A stretch of 64,000 bases of DNA, taken from assembly GCA_027485835.1 (NCBI GenBank), contig JAIXQG010000002.1:450232-514231 (forward strand), in the 5' to 3' direction. Position numbers and translations under genes: made by a program. Below are positions 26,242 through 34,844 of this stretch, one piece after another; position 1 is the stretch's first letter; each line of letters begins with the position of its first letter. The notes below the pieces were generated by a model, which saw only the letters and a list, made by a program, of their open reading frames with translations, was not told where the DNA came from and did not search any database. Origin of the DNA: Alphaproteobacteria bacterium. GTDB taxonomy: Bacteria > Pseudomonadota > Alphaproteobacteria > UBA2136 > UBA6156.

Positions 26242-26697
26242 TTACGGCGTGGGGGTAGCGGCTCCGTCTTGCGGGGCCATGCCTAACGAGGGACGACCTG
26301 CGCTGGTACCGGCGTCATCTTCGTTCGACGGCAGCTCGTTGCTCGGGCGGGCCCACTCGTAACGGTCGGTAAGGAAGATGGTGCTCCAGTTACCGAACAC
26401 GCGGGTGTTATCTTCGGTGACGTGCGGGTAGGTCCAGACCAGCAAGGTTTTGGGCGGGCTGACCAGAGCCAGTTCCTTTTCCGGCAGGTAGCTCGGGCGC
26501 TCCACCTTGGGGCGGGTGGGGTTGCGCACCACCGGCCGCTGGCTACCACCTGCGGTGGCGCGTTGGTCGTTGGCGGCGGCCAGCGAATCTTCCATGCTCA
26601 TCGGGTACTCCGGCGGCAAGGCGCTGCCGTAGTATTTGCAGCCGCCCAGCAGGGCTATGCCGCCCAGAAGCATCATAGGTAGACGGTAGGTTTTCAT
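26242..26697 (-). CDS. TraV/VirB7-like outer-membrane lipoprotein
   Basis: This 151-residue protein has a lipoprotein signal peptide with lipobox LLGGC (Cys20). The conserved TraV C-terminal pattern is visible: PPKTLLVWTYPHVTEDNTRV, matching the RxPxxxxRIWxxPW-like core of the family, followed by another short strand. In F-type systems TraV joins TraK and TraB in the outer-membrane core complex. GGGAAG lies 6 bases before the ATG. The 21-base gap to TraB and the position before TraC agree with the assignment. The tail is Pro/Ala-rich and unlike plasmid TraV. Confidence 0.7.
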   Translation of the reverse strand: MKTYRLPMMLLGGIALLGGCKYYGSALPPEYPMSMEDSLAAANDQRATAGGSQRPVVRNPTRPKVERPSYLPEKELALVSPPKTLLVWTYPHVTEDNTRVFGNWSTIFLTDRYEWARPSNELPSNEDDAGTSAGRPSLGMAPQDGAATPTP

Positions 26698-26718
26698 GAT
26701 CTGTCTTCCCTTATTCCG

Positions 26719-28167
26719 TTATTCTGCGCCGCCCGACGTGGTCGCGGGCAAATTGGATTGTGGCAGGCCGCTGTCGCTGTTGCCATCGAACAGGGCGCTC
26801 CAGACCTCGCCGGACTTACGCAGTTCGGTGCCGTTCAAGATCACCAGATTGATTTCGCGCGTGGCGTCGAGACGGATAAACGATTGAACGCGGTCGGCGC
26901 GTTTTTGCAGGTAGTCGCGCAGCGAACCCATGACTTTACCGGAACCACCGATAATCTGCTCGGCCCAGTCGGCACTGCTGGGCAGTTGTACGGTGGAGGT
27001 CGTACCCTCGTTGTTCACCGTGGTGACGCTCGAGCCGGTGTTATCTTCCACAATACCGGCTACGCCTGCGGCAAACTCGGCCAGCATGGCGGCAGCAATA
27101 CGGCTGGGGTCACCTTCGTACAGCACGCCGGGGATGCCGATGATGCCGTCTTCCGCGTCTACCGCATAACCCGACAATTGATAGGTAGCGGCACCACCAT
27201 CCGGGTAGACGCAGGTCATACGCGCAGGTTTGCCGGTGGCGCGCTCGGTGGAGATATTGCCACTAAACTCGACCATGGCGATGCAGCCATCCAGAGAAAT
27301 CGTGCTGTTCATGGCGGTTTTATAGGTGCCTGAGAGACGCGCCAAAGCGGGGGTGGTTGAACCACCGACCAGCGCATCAACACCGTTTAACAGCGTGGCA
27401 CGCACAAAGCCCAATGGCGGGATAAACGGCAGGCGCTCTTCGGCAGCTTTTTCCGCGGGGTCACGCACGGCTTGGCCACCACTGGCCTGCTGGTTACCGC
27501 TCGTCCCCGCCTGCGCGAAAGGGCCGCGGACAGCCCCCATCACACCGCCGCCACCGCCGAGCACAACCTGCTGGATGGCACGACGTTGCGGAGCGATGCC
27601 ACCGGCGACAGCCCCCACACCATTAACCGGCGCGTTAAGTTCCAGCTGGCGCTGCTGGTCGGCCAGTTGTGCCAAACGCTCGTTATCGCGGGCACGTTCC
27701 ACCTGAATGCTCTTCAGCTCGGTAGTGAAGTCGCCCATCATTTGCTGCATTTGGCGCTGCAGCTCCTGGTTTTGGGTAATGGCGTCTTGCAGGGCCTTAT
27801 CGCGGATGCTGAAATCGTTTTCGATTTTGGAGCGCAGCTCGGCCATATCACGGCGGTTTTGCTCGAACACCGCCTGCATCACGGCCGGACGGTCGGTTTC
27901 GATACCGGTAAAGGTCGCACTCACCTGACCGGTACGGTTCGTGGTTTGCCCCATGTTGACGACACTGCGTTGGGTAGTCCCCCCTCCCCGCAACGAAGAC
28001 ACGACGTAAAACACCAGAATAAGACCGGCGATAAGGATAGCGCCCTGCATTTTGGGTGGCAGTTCACGGAATTTCTGCAGGGCGTTAGACGCCTGCGACG
28101 CGCCGCCCTCCGGCTTGCCACCGGCACCCGGGCGGGCGATGTAATCGGGAGAGTTGTCGGACGCCAT
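26719..28167 (-). CDS. TraB/VirB10-type core-complex scaffold
   Basis: This 482-residue protein has a short cytoplasmic N-terminus, one membrane helix (about residues 42-58, ILIAGLILVFYVVSSL), a coiled coil (about 95-180) and a periplasmic beta barrel domain from about 245 (PFIPPLGFVRATLLNGVDAL). The strands GTYKTAMNSTISLDGC and RMTCVYPDGG are as in TraB. The VirB10 family spans both membranes and passes energy signals to the outer pore. The near-C-terminal stretch NLVILNGTELRKSGEVW is typical for the family. It starts 6 bases after the stop of the preceding gene and is followed closely by TraV. Confidence 0.85.
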   Translation of the reverse strand: MASDNSPDYIARPGAGGKPEGGASQASNALQKFRELPPKMQGAILIAGLILVFYVVSSLRGGGTTQRSVVNMGQTTNRTGQVSATFTGIETDRPAVMQAVFEQNRRDMAELRSKIENDFSIRDKALQDAITQNQELQRQMQQMMGDFTTELKSIQVERARDNERLAQLADQQRQLELNAPVNGVGAVAGGIAPQRRAIQQVVLGGGGGVMGAVRGPFAQAGTSGNQQASGGQAVRDPAEKAAEERLPFIPPLGFVRATLLNGVDALVGGSTTPALARLSGTYKTAMNSTISLDGCIAMVEFSGNISTERATGKPARMTCVYPDGGAATYQLSGYAVDAEDGIIGIPGVLYEGDPSRIAAAMLAEFAAGVAGIVEDNTGSSVTTVNNEGTTSTVQLPSSADWAEQIIGGSGKVMGSLRDYLQKRADRVQSFIRLDATREINLVILNGTELRKSGEVWSALFDGNSDSGLPQSNLPATTSGGAE

Positions 28168-28173
28168 CTTCGG

Positions 28174-30375
28174 TTATTCCATGCCGTTGTTGTCGGTTTG
28201 TGCGGCCCCCTTACGCGCTGGGTGGGGAGGCTTGCCTAACGCCTTGCTAGGCTTAGGCCGCTCAGCTTGCGTAAGCTTACCCTGTGACGGGGCGGAAGGC
28301 AAACCGTCCGCCCTTTGGAGAGGCAGCGATGCCACCAACCCAAGCCCTGCGGCACGCGCATTTTGCACCCGCGCATGCTGTTGTGGGTCGGATTCCGGCA
28401 CCAGAATCTCGGCAGCCTGAAGGTCCAACCCCTCGGCACAGGCCTGCTGCCACACGGCGGCATACTTGCCAAACAGGCGGTAACGCAGGCGACGCCACGC
28501 AAGGGCCGCCTCGCGGAATTGGTAGAAAGCCGCCGGAAAACCTGGCTGTTGCCAAAGTGTAGCCTGCTCTTGCACTGCCTGACGGTAGCGCCGTGCGGCG
28601 AAAATACGTTTGATATTGACGGCCAGATGGCTGGCCGCAATCTCCGGCAGCCATGTTGGAATGGCCCGCGTTTGCTCGCCTTTAGGAGGTTGCAATTCCT
28701 GAGGAAGGAGTGTGGCATGAATGTCGCAAACCGCCTCGCTGTATGGCGCCGCATAGGCTTGCGCCAATATTTCGCGCATGGCTTCCGTCACAACAGCGTC
28801 GTGACTGCGATACGAATCCGGTTCCGGCCACGTTGCTATGGGCATCCGGCGCTCCGCCAATGCCTGCGGGTACACCGCCGCGCGGTGTTTGGGATGAAGC
28901 GCAGGCATATGGGCCGGATCAAGTTCATATTCCAACGCCCACGGCAGACGGTGATAGCCAGCGGGTGCCACTTCACGCATCAGGGGCACGCGATCAATCG
29001 CGCTCCCATACAACGGGTGCGCAGGGTCTTGCATGCGCTGCTGGGCAGTGCGCTCGTTATAGGCGTCATACCACGTCAGTGACGCCAACGGGTGAAAGCG
29101 TAGCTTGAGAGACTCTGGCAGCACGTAAGCGCCCGCCACCTCGGGGTGAGGTTTACGCAGCGCGCTCAGCAACGGCGCCGTGCTGGTGTAGACGTAGTGA
29201 AGAGGGTCCCACAGCGGCCCGGCGATTTGCACGAAGTGGCCGGTCTCGTTCCAATCGTACAGCGCCGGTTCGGCAAAGTGCTCGGGGTGAGTGGGCAGCC
29301 AGACATGGCCAACCTTGCCGCCGACGCGCGGGTGCGGCAGCGCCAGGTCCGGCACAAATGGCAGCGGCGCTTCAGGCTGGACGAATCCGCTCCCATCACT
29401 CACAACCACCTGCGCCGGATGGACCGTAGTTGCCGTAACCCAGCCGGGTGCTTTAACTTCCAGAATCGTGCCTACAGCAAATTCCGACGGAGCTCGGCCG
29501 ATAACTTCGTGCAGACCCACTACCGCGCGGCCAGGGTCTACCGCCGTTGCTACATAATCAGCGTCAATGTGGTAGCGACCGTTATAGGCCTCCACAGTCG
29601 GGATCACCGTACAGCCCCGGTTAAACAGCTCTTCAAACCACGCTTCGCCATTGTTGGCATCGTAGAAGGCTTCGTAGTCCTGCCCTTCCGGTCGCTGCTG
29701 CCAGCGGGAGGACAACTCCTCGGCGGCTGCCTGCGCCTGCACCGGCGCTACGGGCGTGGCAAACACACGGGGCACCACCGGCAGGCGCCAACCGTCGGCA
29801 TAGAACGTATCCGGACGTAGCTTGAAGGCATACTCTTGCGGGCGGGCAATAGCGGCACGGAGCTGCAGGTCGGTATGACCGGCTAATGCTAGGCCGTCTT
29901 CCCGCGCGGGAGCACACTCCACCCGCCGCAGGCTCTGCCAAATGAGATTCTCGACATAGGCATAGGCAGGGTGGTCGGTCGGCACATGGCGACAACCGGT
30001 CGGGAAAAGCGGAATGGACGGGGCTGCGGGCAACGGTACCAATCCCGTGTGAATGGGGCGGCCGCAGAGATCCCGCACAAACACCGGCGCCAAGGGGTAG
30101 CTGTCTACCGCTTCCGCCATACCGCCCTGCGGCATGGCGGCCGCTAAAAGGCCGGCATCCTTGATGATATGGTGACCTGTTGCAGCTAAAGCAAAGGGAA
30201 GCTCCAATTCGGCAAGTTGAGCGGCGTCGACGGGTTCCAGCACCGGAAGTTCGGCCAGCATAGGCAATTGCTGCTTAAGGGACGGGTGATAGCCCAGGCG
30301 CATATCCCAGCAACCGGCCAAAACCGGTAGGGGGTGCGGGCCATCTCCCGCCATCCTCTGCTGCATATCGGACAC
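28174..30375 (-). CDS. Unrecognised 733-aa protein within the secretion locus
   Basis: I do not recognise this protein. It is long, soluble, rich in Pro, Ala, Trp, Tyr and His, and shows no signal peptide, membrane helix or nucleotide-binding motif. Many short aromatic-proline stretches (for example HVWLPTHPEHFAEP and PLWDPLHYVY) suggest a mainly beta or irregular fold. The last 60 residues are basic and Lys/Pro-rich. The start is either the GTG at 30375 or the ATG at 30366. It lies directly before TraB (6-base gap) and is probably in its transcript, so a role as cytoplasmic accessory factor or substrate of the system is possible but unproven. Confidence 0.65.
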   Translation of the reverse strand: MSDMQQRMAGDGPHPLPVLAGCWDMRLGYHPSLKQQLPMLAELPVLEPVDAAQLAELELPFALAATGHHIIKDAGLLAAAMPQGGMAEAVDSYPLAPVFVRDLCGRPIHTGLVPLPAAPSIPLFPTGCRHVPTDHPAYAYVENLIWQSLRRVECAPAREDGLALAGHTDLQLRAAIARPQEYAFKLRPDTFYADGWRLPVVPRVFATPVAPVQAQAAAEELSSRWQQRPEGQDYEAFYDANNGEAWFEELFNRGCTVIPTVEAYNGRYHIDADYVATAVDPGRAVVGLHEVIGRAPSEFAVGTILEVKAPGWVTATTVHPAQVVVSDGSGFVQPEAPLPFVPDLALPHPRVGGKVGHVWLPTHPEHFAEPALYDWNETGHFVQIAGPLWDPLHYVYTSTAPLLSALRKPHPEVAGAYVLPESLKLRFHPLASLTWYDAYNERTAQQRMQDPAHPLYGSAIDRVPLMREVAPAGYHRLPWALEYELDPAHMPALHPKHRAAVYPQALAERRMPIATWPEPDSYRSHDAVVTEAMREILAQAYAAPYSEAVCDIHATLLPQELQPPKGEQTRAIPTWLPEIAASHLAVNIKRIFAARRYRQAVQEQATLWQQPGFPAAFYQFREAALAWRRLRYRLFGKYAAVWQQACAEGLDLQAAEILVPESDPQQHARVQNARAAGLGLVASLPLQRADGLPSAPSQGKLTQAERPKPSKALGKPPHPARKGAAQTDNNGME

Positions 30376-30491
30376 GGCTTCTTGTTTCTCTGTTACGCGT
30401 TGGCACGATATTGCCCGCGTTTTTACAGCGTGTCAGCAGTTATCCGGTGTTGCAGGGAAACAAGTTGGTGAAAGAACGGGCGGTGAGAGTC

Positions 30492-32348
30492 TTAAGGACG
30501 GAACGATGCCGCTCTGCCATTAGGAAGTACAAATCCGCCTGATTGCGAAATACAACCTTCTTTTGCGTTGTAAATTTCCCTTACCCGCTGACCAAACGCA
30601 CCGCGGGTTTTATTTAATTCTTCCAAACGATCTACCTGAGCCTCCATATATGGAATCATAACTTCTTTTACGACCGTCGCAAATTTGGCATTCAGTTCAG
30701 GACTTAGGGTAGGGCTTACCGAGGTATTCGTCGTATCGGATACAGGCACCATCGCTTCAGTTAGTAAGCGTGCATAAACCTGCTTTAACTTAAGTCCTGT
30801 GTAACGATACACGTCACGAGTTGCTGCCAATGCTACATCATAACCTGCCATTGCATAAAAGGATGAACGGTCTTGCGCACTACACTCGTTTTGAAGTGAA
30901 ACTGTAATGTTTGGATCAAAAATGGGAATGGATTGATTAGCCGTACACCCTATTGACGTTTTCAGGAGCGCTGCAATAGCATTGACATCCTTTTCATTAT
31001 TTATTTCAGTTCCTTTCCCAGTTATATCGGGCAATTTCATACTTTCAACAACCTTGGCGTAGGCGGGCTCCAAAAGCTCTTCGATGGTACCAATCTCAAC
31101 ATTCGTATCACGTTCTTTTACAAAATTTTGAAATTGCTTGAGAGGAATAAGAATATCGTTTTCCTTACAGCTCAAATAGCCTAGCTGATAGTCTTGTACA
31201 GTATTTAATGGCATAGACGTCACGTCAGATCCTGCAAAAGTTGATCCACTTACACCTCTTAATGAAGTCGCCGTGCTCATAGCTAGTGAAGCTTCGATTG
31301 CAGCTAATTTTCGAGCATCTTTGCCTACTTTTCTCATCTCGGTAGTAAAGCTAACTACACGACGAGCAATTACCTCATCCTCCATAATGAAACGCATTGT
31401 GTCAAACAGGCGCTGCATGGTGATAACCGGCTCCTTAACGCCGTAATCGCCACCTGTACAGCCTCCTTCTAGGTTATCGCCTAGACATATACGCACTTGG
31501 GGAATCAGATATTGCGCCCAGCAACCCGCAACATCATCCGACGCTCTTTGCGAATTGGTAAGCTGACATAACAAAGGTACAACAGCATCATTCACTCGCT
31601 CCATTTCTCGTGTCTTTGTGTAGAACTCAGTAAGCTTTTCGTTACGAACTGTAGCAGCCGTCGTATCACTCACCGAATAATTGGCACACACCTCCCAGGC
31701 TTGCGCATATGCCATCGGGCCAATCTGGTTTTCCGGAATTCTGGCATTGGCGTCTGTGCGTCTATTATTATCCTGTTCAATCAGTCTTTTACGTTCCGGA
31801 CTAAGTTTCTCCACGCAGGCCTGCATATAGGTCTGTTTGGCATCCTGCTGTAGCTTGGTCACATTACAGCCTTGCTGGAACTGCTGGTAACGCTGGTTGC
31901 CAATGTTGTTGAGCTGATCGAACAATGCCGATGTTTGCGGCATGACGAAGTTCATGGAAAGAATACTCTTCGAAAGGGTCGAGTTAATGTCTTGTTGGAA
32001 TTTGTTAAAGGTTTCCGGCATGTTGTAAACACCGCTGGTATATTCACTCTGACCAATCCCCGTACAACCAAGGGTATTGCTCACAGATCCTACATCCGCA
32101 GGTGTCCCAGTCGCTACAGGCTTATTGAGAGAATCCTCAGGGTTTATTGCCGGAGTAATATTAATTGCTCCACTAGGAGGGACGCGCAAACCTGTCTCGG
32201 GTAAGGGTGACAAATACAAATCAGCTGCAGGAACGCCACCTGTTCCATCCATTTGAGCATAAGGTTCCATGACCAGGCCAAACTGCATAGCAACAACTAC
32301 CGTAGTTACGGCCCAACGTGTTTGCCAAGTCATATACTTTTTTTCCAT
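30492..32348 (-). CDS. Secreted Cys-containing protein, possibly TraH-like
   Basis: This is a protein of about 618 residues with an N-terminal signal (MEKKY.. then a hydrophobic stretch ending near EPYAQ). Scattered Cys residues and long amphipathic helices follow. The C-terminal part (IPIFDP, YAMAGYDVALAATRDVYRYTG, then a coiled coil ending in YNAKEG) recalls TraH, the periplasmic pilus-assembly protein of F-type systems, but similarity is weak and TraH is shorter (about 450 residues). The ATG at 32348 fits a signal peptide best; 32333 is also possible, and the frame opens with TTG at 32384. Base composition is clearly more AT-rich than its neighbours. Confidence 0.5.
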   Translation of the reverse strand: MEKKYMTWQTRWAVTTVVVAMQFGLVMEPYAQMDGTGGVPAADLYLSPLPETGLRVPPSGAINITPAINPEDSLNKPVATGTPADVGSVSNTLGCTGIGQSEYTSGVYNMPETFNKFQQDINSTLSKSILSMNFVMPQTSALFDQLNNIGNQRYQQFQQGCNVTKLQQDAKQTYMQACVEKLSPERKRLIEQDNNRRTDANARIPENQIGPMAYAQAWEVCANYSVSDTTAATVRNEKLTEFYTKTREMERVNDAVVPLLCQLTNSQRASDDVAGCWAQYLIPQVRICLGDNLEGGCTGGDYGVKEPVITMQRLFDTMRFIMEDEVIARRVVSFTTEMRKVGKDARKLAAIEASLAMSTATSLRGVSGSTFAGSDVTSMPLNTVQDYQLGYLSCKENDILIPLKQFQNFVKERDTNVEIGTIEELLEPAYAKVVESMKLPDITGKGTEINNEKDVNAIAALLKTSIGCTANQSIPIFDPNITVSLQNECSAQDRSSFYAMAGYDVALAATRDVYRYTGLKLKQVYARLLTEAMVPVSDTTNTSVSPTLSPELNAKFATVVKEVMIPYMEAQVDRLEELNKTRGAFGQRVREIYNAKEGCISQSGGFVLPNGRAASFRP

Positions 32349-32387
32349 ATACACAAGGATGGTGCGGGCGTGAGCATTTGGCAAGGG

Positions 32388-34697
32388 CTAGCGCGTGGTT
32401 TCCGGTGCGGGGGCGGGCGATTTTACCAATTGCACGCGCAGAGCGGTTTGAAGCGAGGCCACTTTCTCCAAAAGCTGTTCCAATTCCACGGTTTGGCGGT
32501 GGGTTAGGTTGAGGCTGCGCACAGCGGTTTGGGTTTTTTCCAACTGGTAGATGGCGCTGGCGAGACGCTCTTGTACGGCATAAAAGGCTTTGAGTTCCTT
32601 CATGTAATTGGCCATGGTGGCGGCGTCGCCGTGTTGTAGCAGAGCCTGGGCTTCCAGCTCACGCTTGTAGCTTTCCACTTGTTGGCGCAGGTCGTGAATA
32701 TGGCTGGTTTGGCTGGCGATCGTTGCCTCGCGCTGGCGGGCCCAGATTTCGCTGTCGCGTAGCGCGGTTTCCAGTGCTTCCTGCCGTTTTTTAAGGGCGG
32801 TAGCCAGTGTGGGAGAAAGAGAACCCGGAGGCGCCACCAGTTGCGCGCCTTGGGCCGGAGTAACGGCCATCGCGGGGGCGGGAATGGTCGGCATCGGTAA
32901 AATAGCAGCATGAGCCGGTTGCGGGCCGCCGCTCATCTGCGGGGGTACCAGTGCGGCAATCTGACCCTCGGCAGCGGCGGCGTATAGCTCGTTAAACTGA
33001 GGGCCACGGCCCCAGCCTGCGCCATATTGACGGATAAAGTCGGCCATTTCGTCTTGCGATTGAACTGGTAGATCGACCGCGCTGGATGCGTTGGTGATCT
33101 GGATTAGGCCGTCTTCAAACAATTGCCGTAGGCGCAGCGAGGCTTTTTCGCGGACTTTGGCGTACACAATCACGTTGGGACGGCTGGTGCCAAGGGCTTG
33201 GGCGATGACGCCTTGAGTGAGGCCTAACTCGGACAACGCGCCGATGGCGAAGTACAGTTCGAGTTTATCCAGTGGGCGGACCCGGCTGTTGAGACACACG
33301 CGCAACTGCTTGGCCAACGCAGCGCTAGGGGTGGCACGCACCTGACACATCAGACGGGTAATCCCCTTCGCGCGGGCGGCGGCAATGCGGCGTTCGCCGT
33401 CAATCACCCCACCTTCTGGCGTAATAATCAGCGGTGACCAGGTTTCGGCCGGGTGGGCGGCAATCTGGCGGATATGGGCCATATCTTCTGGCGCTTGGAG
33501 CGGGTTGGGGCGGAACTGCACACCGAGGGCAGTGAGCGTGGAAATTTCGCGCAGTTCTAGCGCTTGCAGCGGGAATTGGTCTTCTTCAGCCGGAGTCAGT
33601 TGGGCGGGAAGCGCGCTGCCGCTGACAACCGAGGTGGATTCGGGAGAGTCGGTGTCGGTTTTCTCGGCTATCTGGCCCGGTTTAGGCAGGCTGCTTAATA
33701 CATCGCGCAGTTCCGGATATTCGCCGGTAAACTGGTTGGCGATTTCGGCGGCGCGAGGTGTGGGAGCGTTCCGCATGGCATCTTCCAGTAGGCGTTGCGC
33801 GCGCTTGGGCTGCAGACTGAGCTTGCGGAAGTCATACATCACGCTTTTCAGGTCGCCATCAATCAGGCGTTGCACGTAAAAGGCGTCCATCAGCTCGTTC
33901 AGAATCTGGCTGGCGCGGCTGTCGGTGACACCAAAGTGGTAGGCAATTTCTTCAAAACTGCTGACCCCGCCCACTTTGACGTGCATCAGCGCGGCGCGAC
34001 GCTTGTCGTCGCGTTCGGCGGCAATCAGGTCATTCAGCTTGCGTTCAATAAAGGTATCCTGCACCACCTTCAGCGCCATATTGGTCTGGCGGGAGCGTTG
34101 GGCGGCGGCGACTTCGCCGCGCAGGGTTTCCTGCATGGTGGTTTCTTGGTCGAGGTGCTGCACCAGCAGCGGCGGGTTTTTACGGAATTCGCTGCGTTCC
34201 TCGTCGCTCATATCCTGCAGGTGGGCCTGGCGGGCCTGGTATTCCGGGTCACGGTTGCGTTGTTCCAGCGCTTTGCCTTCCAGACGGTTACCGAAGAAGG
34301 TGTTGAACTGGACGTTGACGGTACTGCCGTCGGCCTTGGTGTAGAGGGGATTGAAGTCGCGCAGGCAGGTGAGCAGCACTTCGTAGGCTTCCTGCTGCAA
34401 ATCGTCAGCATCTAAGTGGAAATGGCGGGCAAGCGCGAAAATGGCCTGACGGCGGCTATGCAGATACTTTACGGCATTTTCGCGGGCGAGTTTGTAGCCT
34501 TCGTCGGCGGCCTTGAGCGCGGCGACATCGGCCTCATTCCGCGCTACCTGACGCTGTTGGCCCTTGGTGGGAGCCTTGGCCGCGAGAGCCACCGGCTGGG
34601 CTACCGCGCGGGGTGCGGCGGCGGCCTGCGCCTTAACGGCGGGAGTAGCGGATTTACGGGCAACGGCCTTAACGGCGGGTTTGGTAGCTTTGCTCAT
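32388..34697 (-). CDS. Fusion of sigma-70-like regions, ParB-like domain and coiled coil
   Basis: This 769-residue protein has an unusual order. After a basic Ala/Lys-rich tail (1-60), residues 65-130 resemble sigma region 2 (HLDADDLQQEAYEVLL and a following FFGNRL helix). Residues 230-275 look like a region 4 helix-turn-helix (SSFEEIAYHFGVTDSRASQIL). Residues 395-465 carry a ParB/Srx-like core with GGVIDGERRIAAARAKG. A second helix-turn-helix (LTQGVIAQALGTSRPNVIVY) lies near 485-515, and a long coiled coil fills 640-760. ParB proteins bind DNA and hydrolyse CTP; sigma regions bind promoters and polymerase. It probably controls the locus or its DNA. An inverted repeat sits just upstream (34755-34794). 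Confidence 0.65.
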   Translation of the reverse strand: MSKATKPAVKAVARKSATPAVKAQAAAAPRAVAQPVALAAKAPTKGQQRQVARNEADVAALKAADEGYKLARENAVKYLHSRRQAIFALARHFHLDADDLQQEAYEVLLTCLRDFNPLYTKADGSTVNVQFNTFFGNRLEGKALEQRNRDPEYQARQAHLQDMSDEERSEFRKNPPLLVQHLDQETTMQETLRGEVAAAQRSRQTNMALKVVQDTFIERKLNDLIAAERDDKRRAALMHVKVGGVSSFEEIAYHFGVTDSRASQILNELMDAFYVQRLIDGDLKSVMYDFRKLSLQPKRAQRLLEDAMRNAPTPRAAEIANQFTGEYPELRDVLSSLPKPGQIAEKTDTDSPESTSVVSGSALPAQLTPAEEDQFPLQALELREISTLTALGVQFRPNPLQAPEDMAHIRQIAAHPAETWSPLIITPEGGVIDGERRIAAARAKGITRLMCQVRATPSAALAKQLRVCLNSRVRPLDKLELYFAIGALSELGLTQGVIAQALGTSRPNVIVYAKVREKASLRLRQLFEDGLIQITNASSAVDLPVQSQDEMADFIRQYGAGWGRGPQFNELYAAAAEGQIAALVPPQMSGGPQPAHAAILPMPTIPAPAMAVTPAQGAQLVAPPGSLSPTLATALKKRQEALETALRDSEIWARQREATIASQTSHIHDLRQQVESYKRELEAQALLQHGDAATMANYMKELKAFYAVQERLASAIYQLEKTQTAVRSLNLTHRQTVELEQLLEKVASLQTALRVQLVKSPAPAPETTR

Positions 34698-34754
34698 ACG
34701 TGACAGGGCCTTTTGGCTTGTTATTAGCTGCAGAATGGCATGCTTTTGGGTAGG

Positions 34755-34794
34755 TGTCAGTTTTTAAGCGGAGCTGGGCACCGAAAAACTGACA
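34755..34794. promoter_or_regulatory. Perfect 11-bp inverted repeat upstream of the sigma/ParB gene
   Basis: TGTCAGTTTTT (34755-34765) and AAAAACTGACA (34784-34794) are exact complements with an 18-base spacer, 58-97 bases before the ATG at 34697. It could be an operator for autoregulation or a weak terminator hairpin for the helicase gene upstream. Confidence 0.5.
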
Positions 34795-34844
34795 GTGTGT
34801 GACTTTAGGGAGAACCCTGCTTTTGGCGCGTTGAGGCGGTAACC

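Noticed and set aside
32349..32384. TTG start at 32384 for the TraH-like gene
   Set aside because: It would put 12 extra polar residues before a good signal peptide and has no ribosome site; the ATG at 32348 is preferred.
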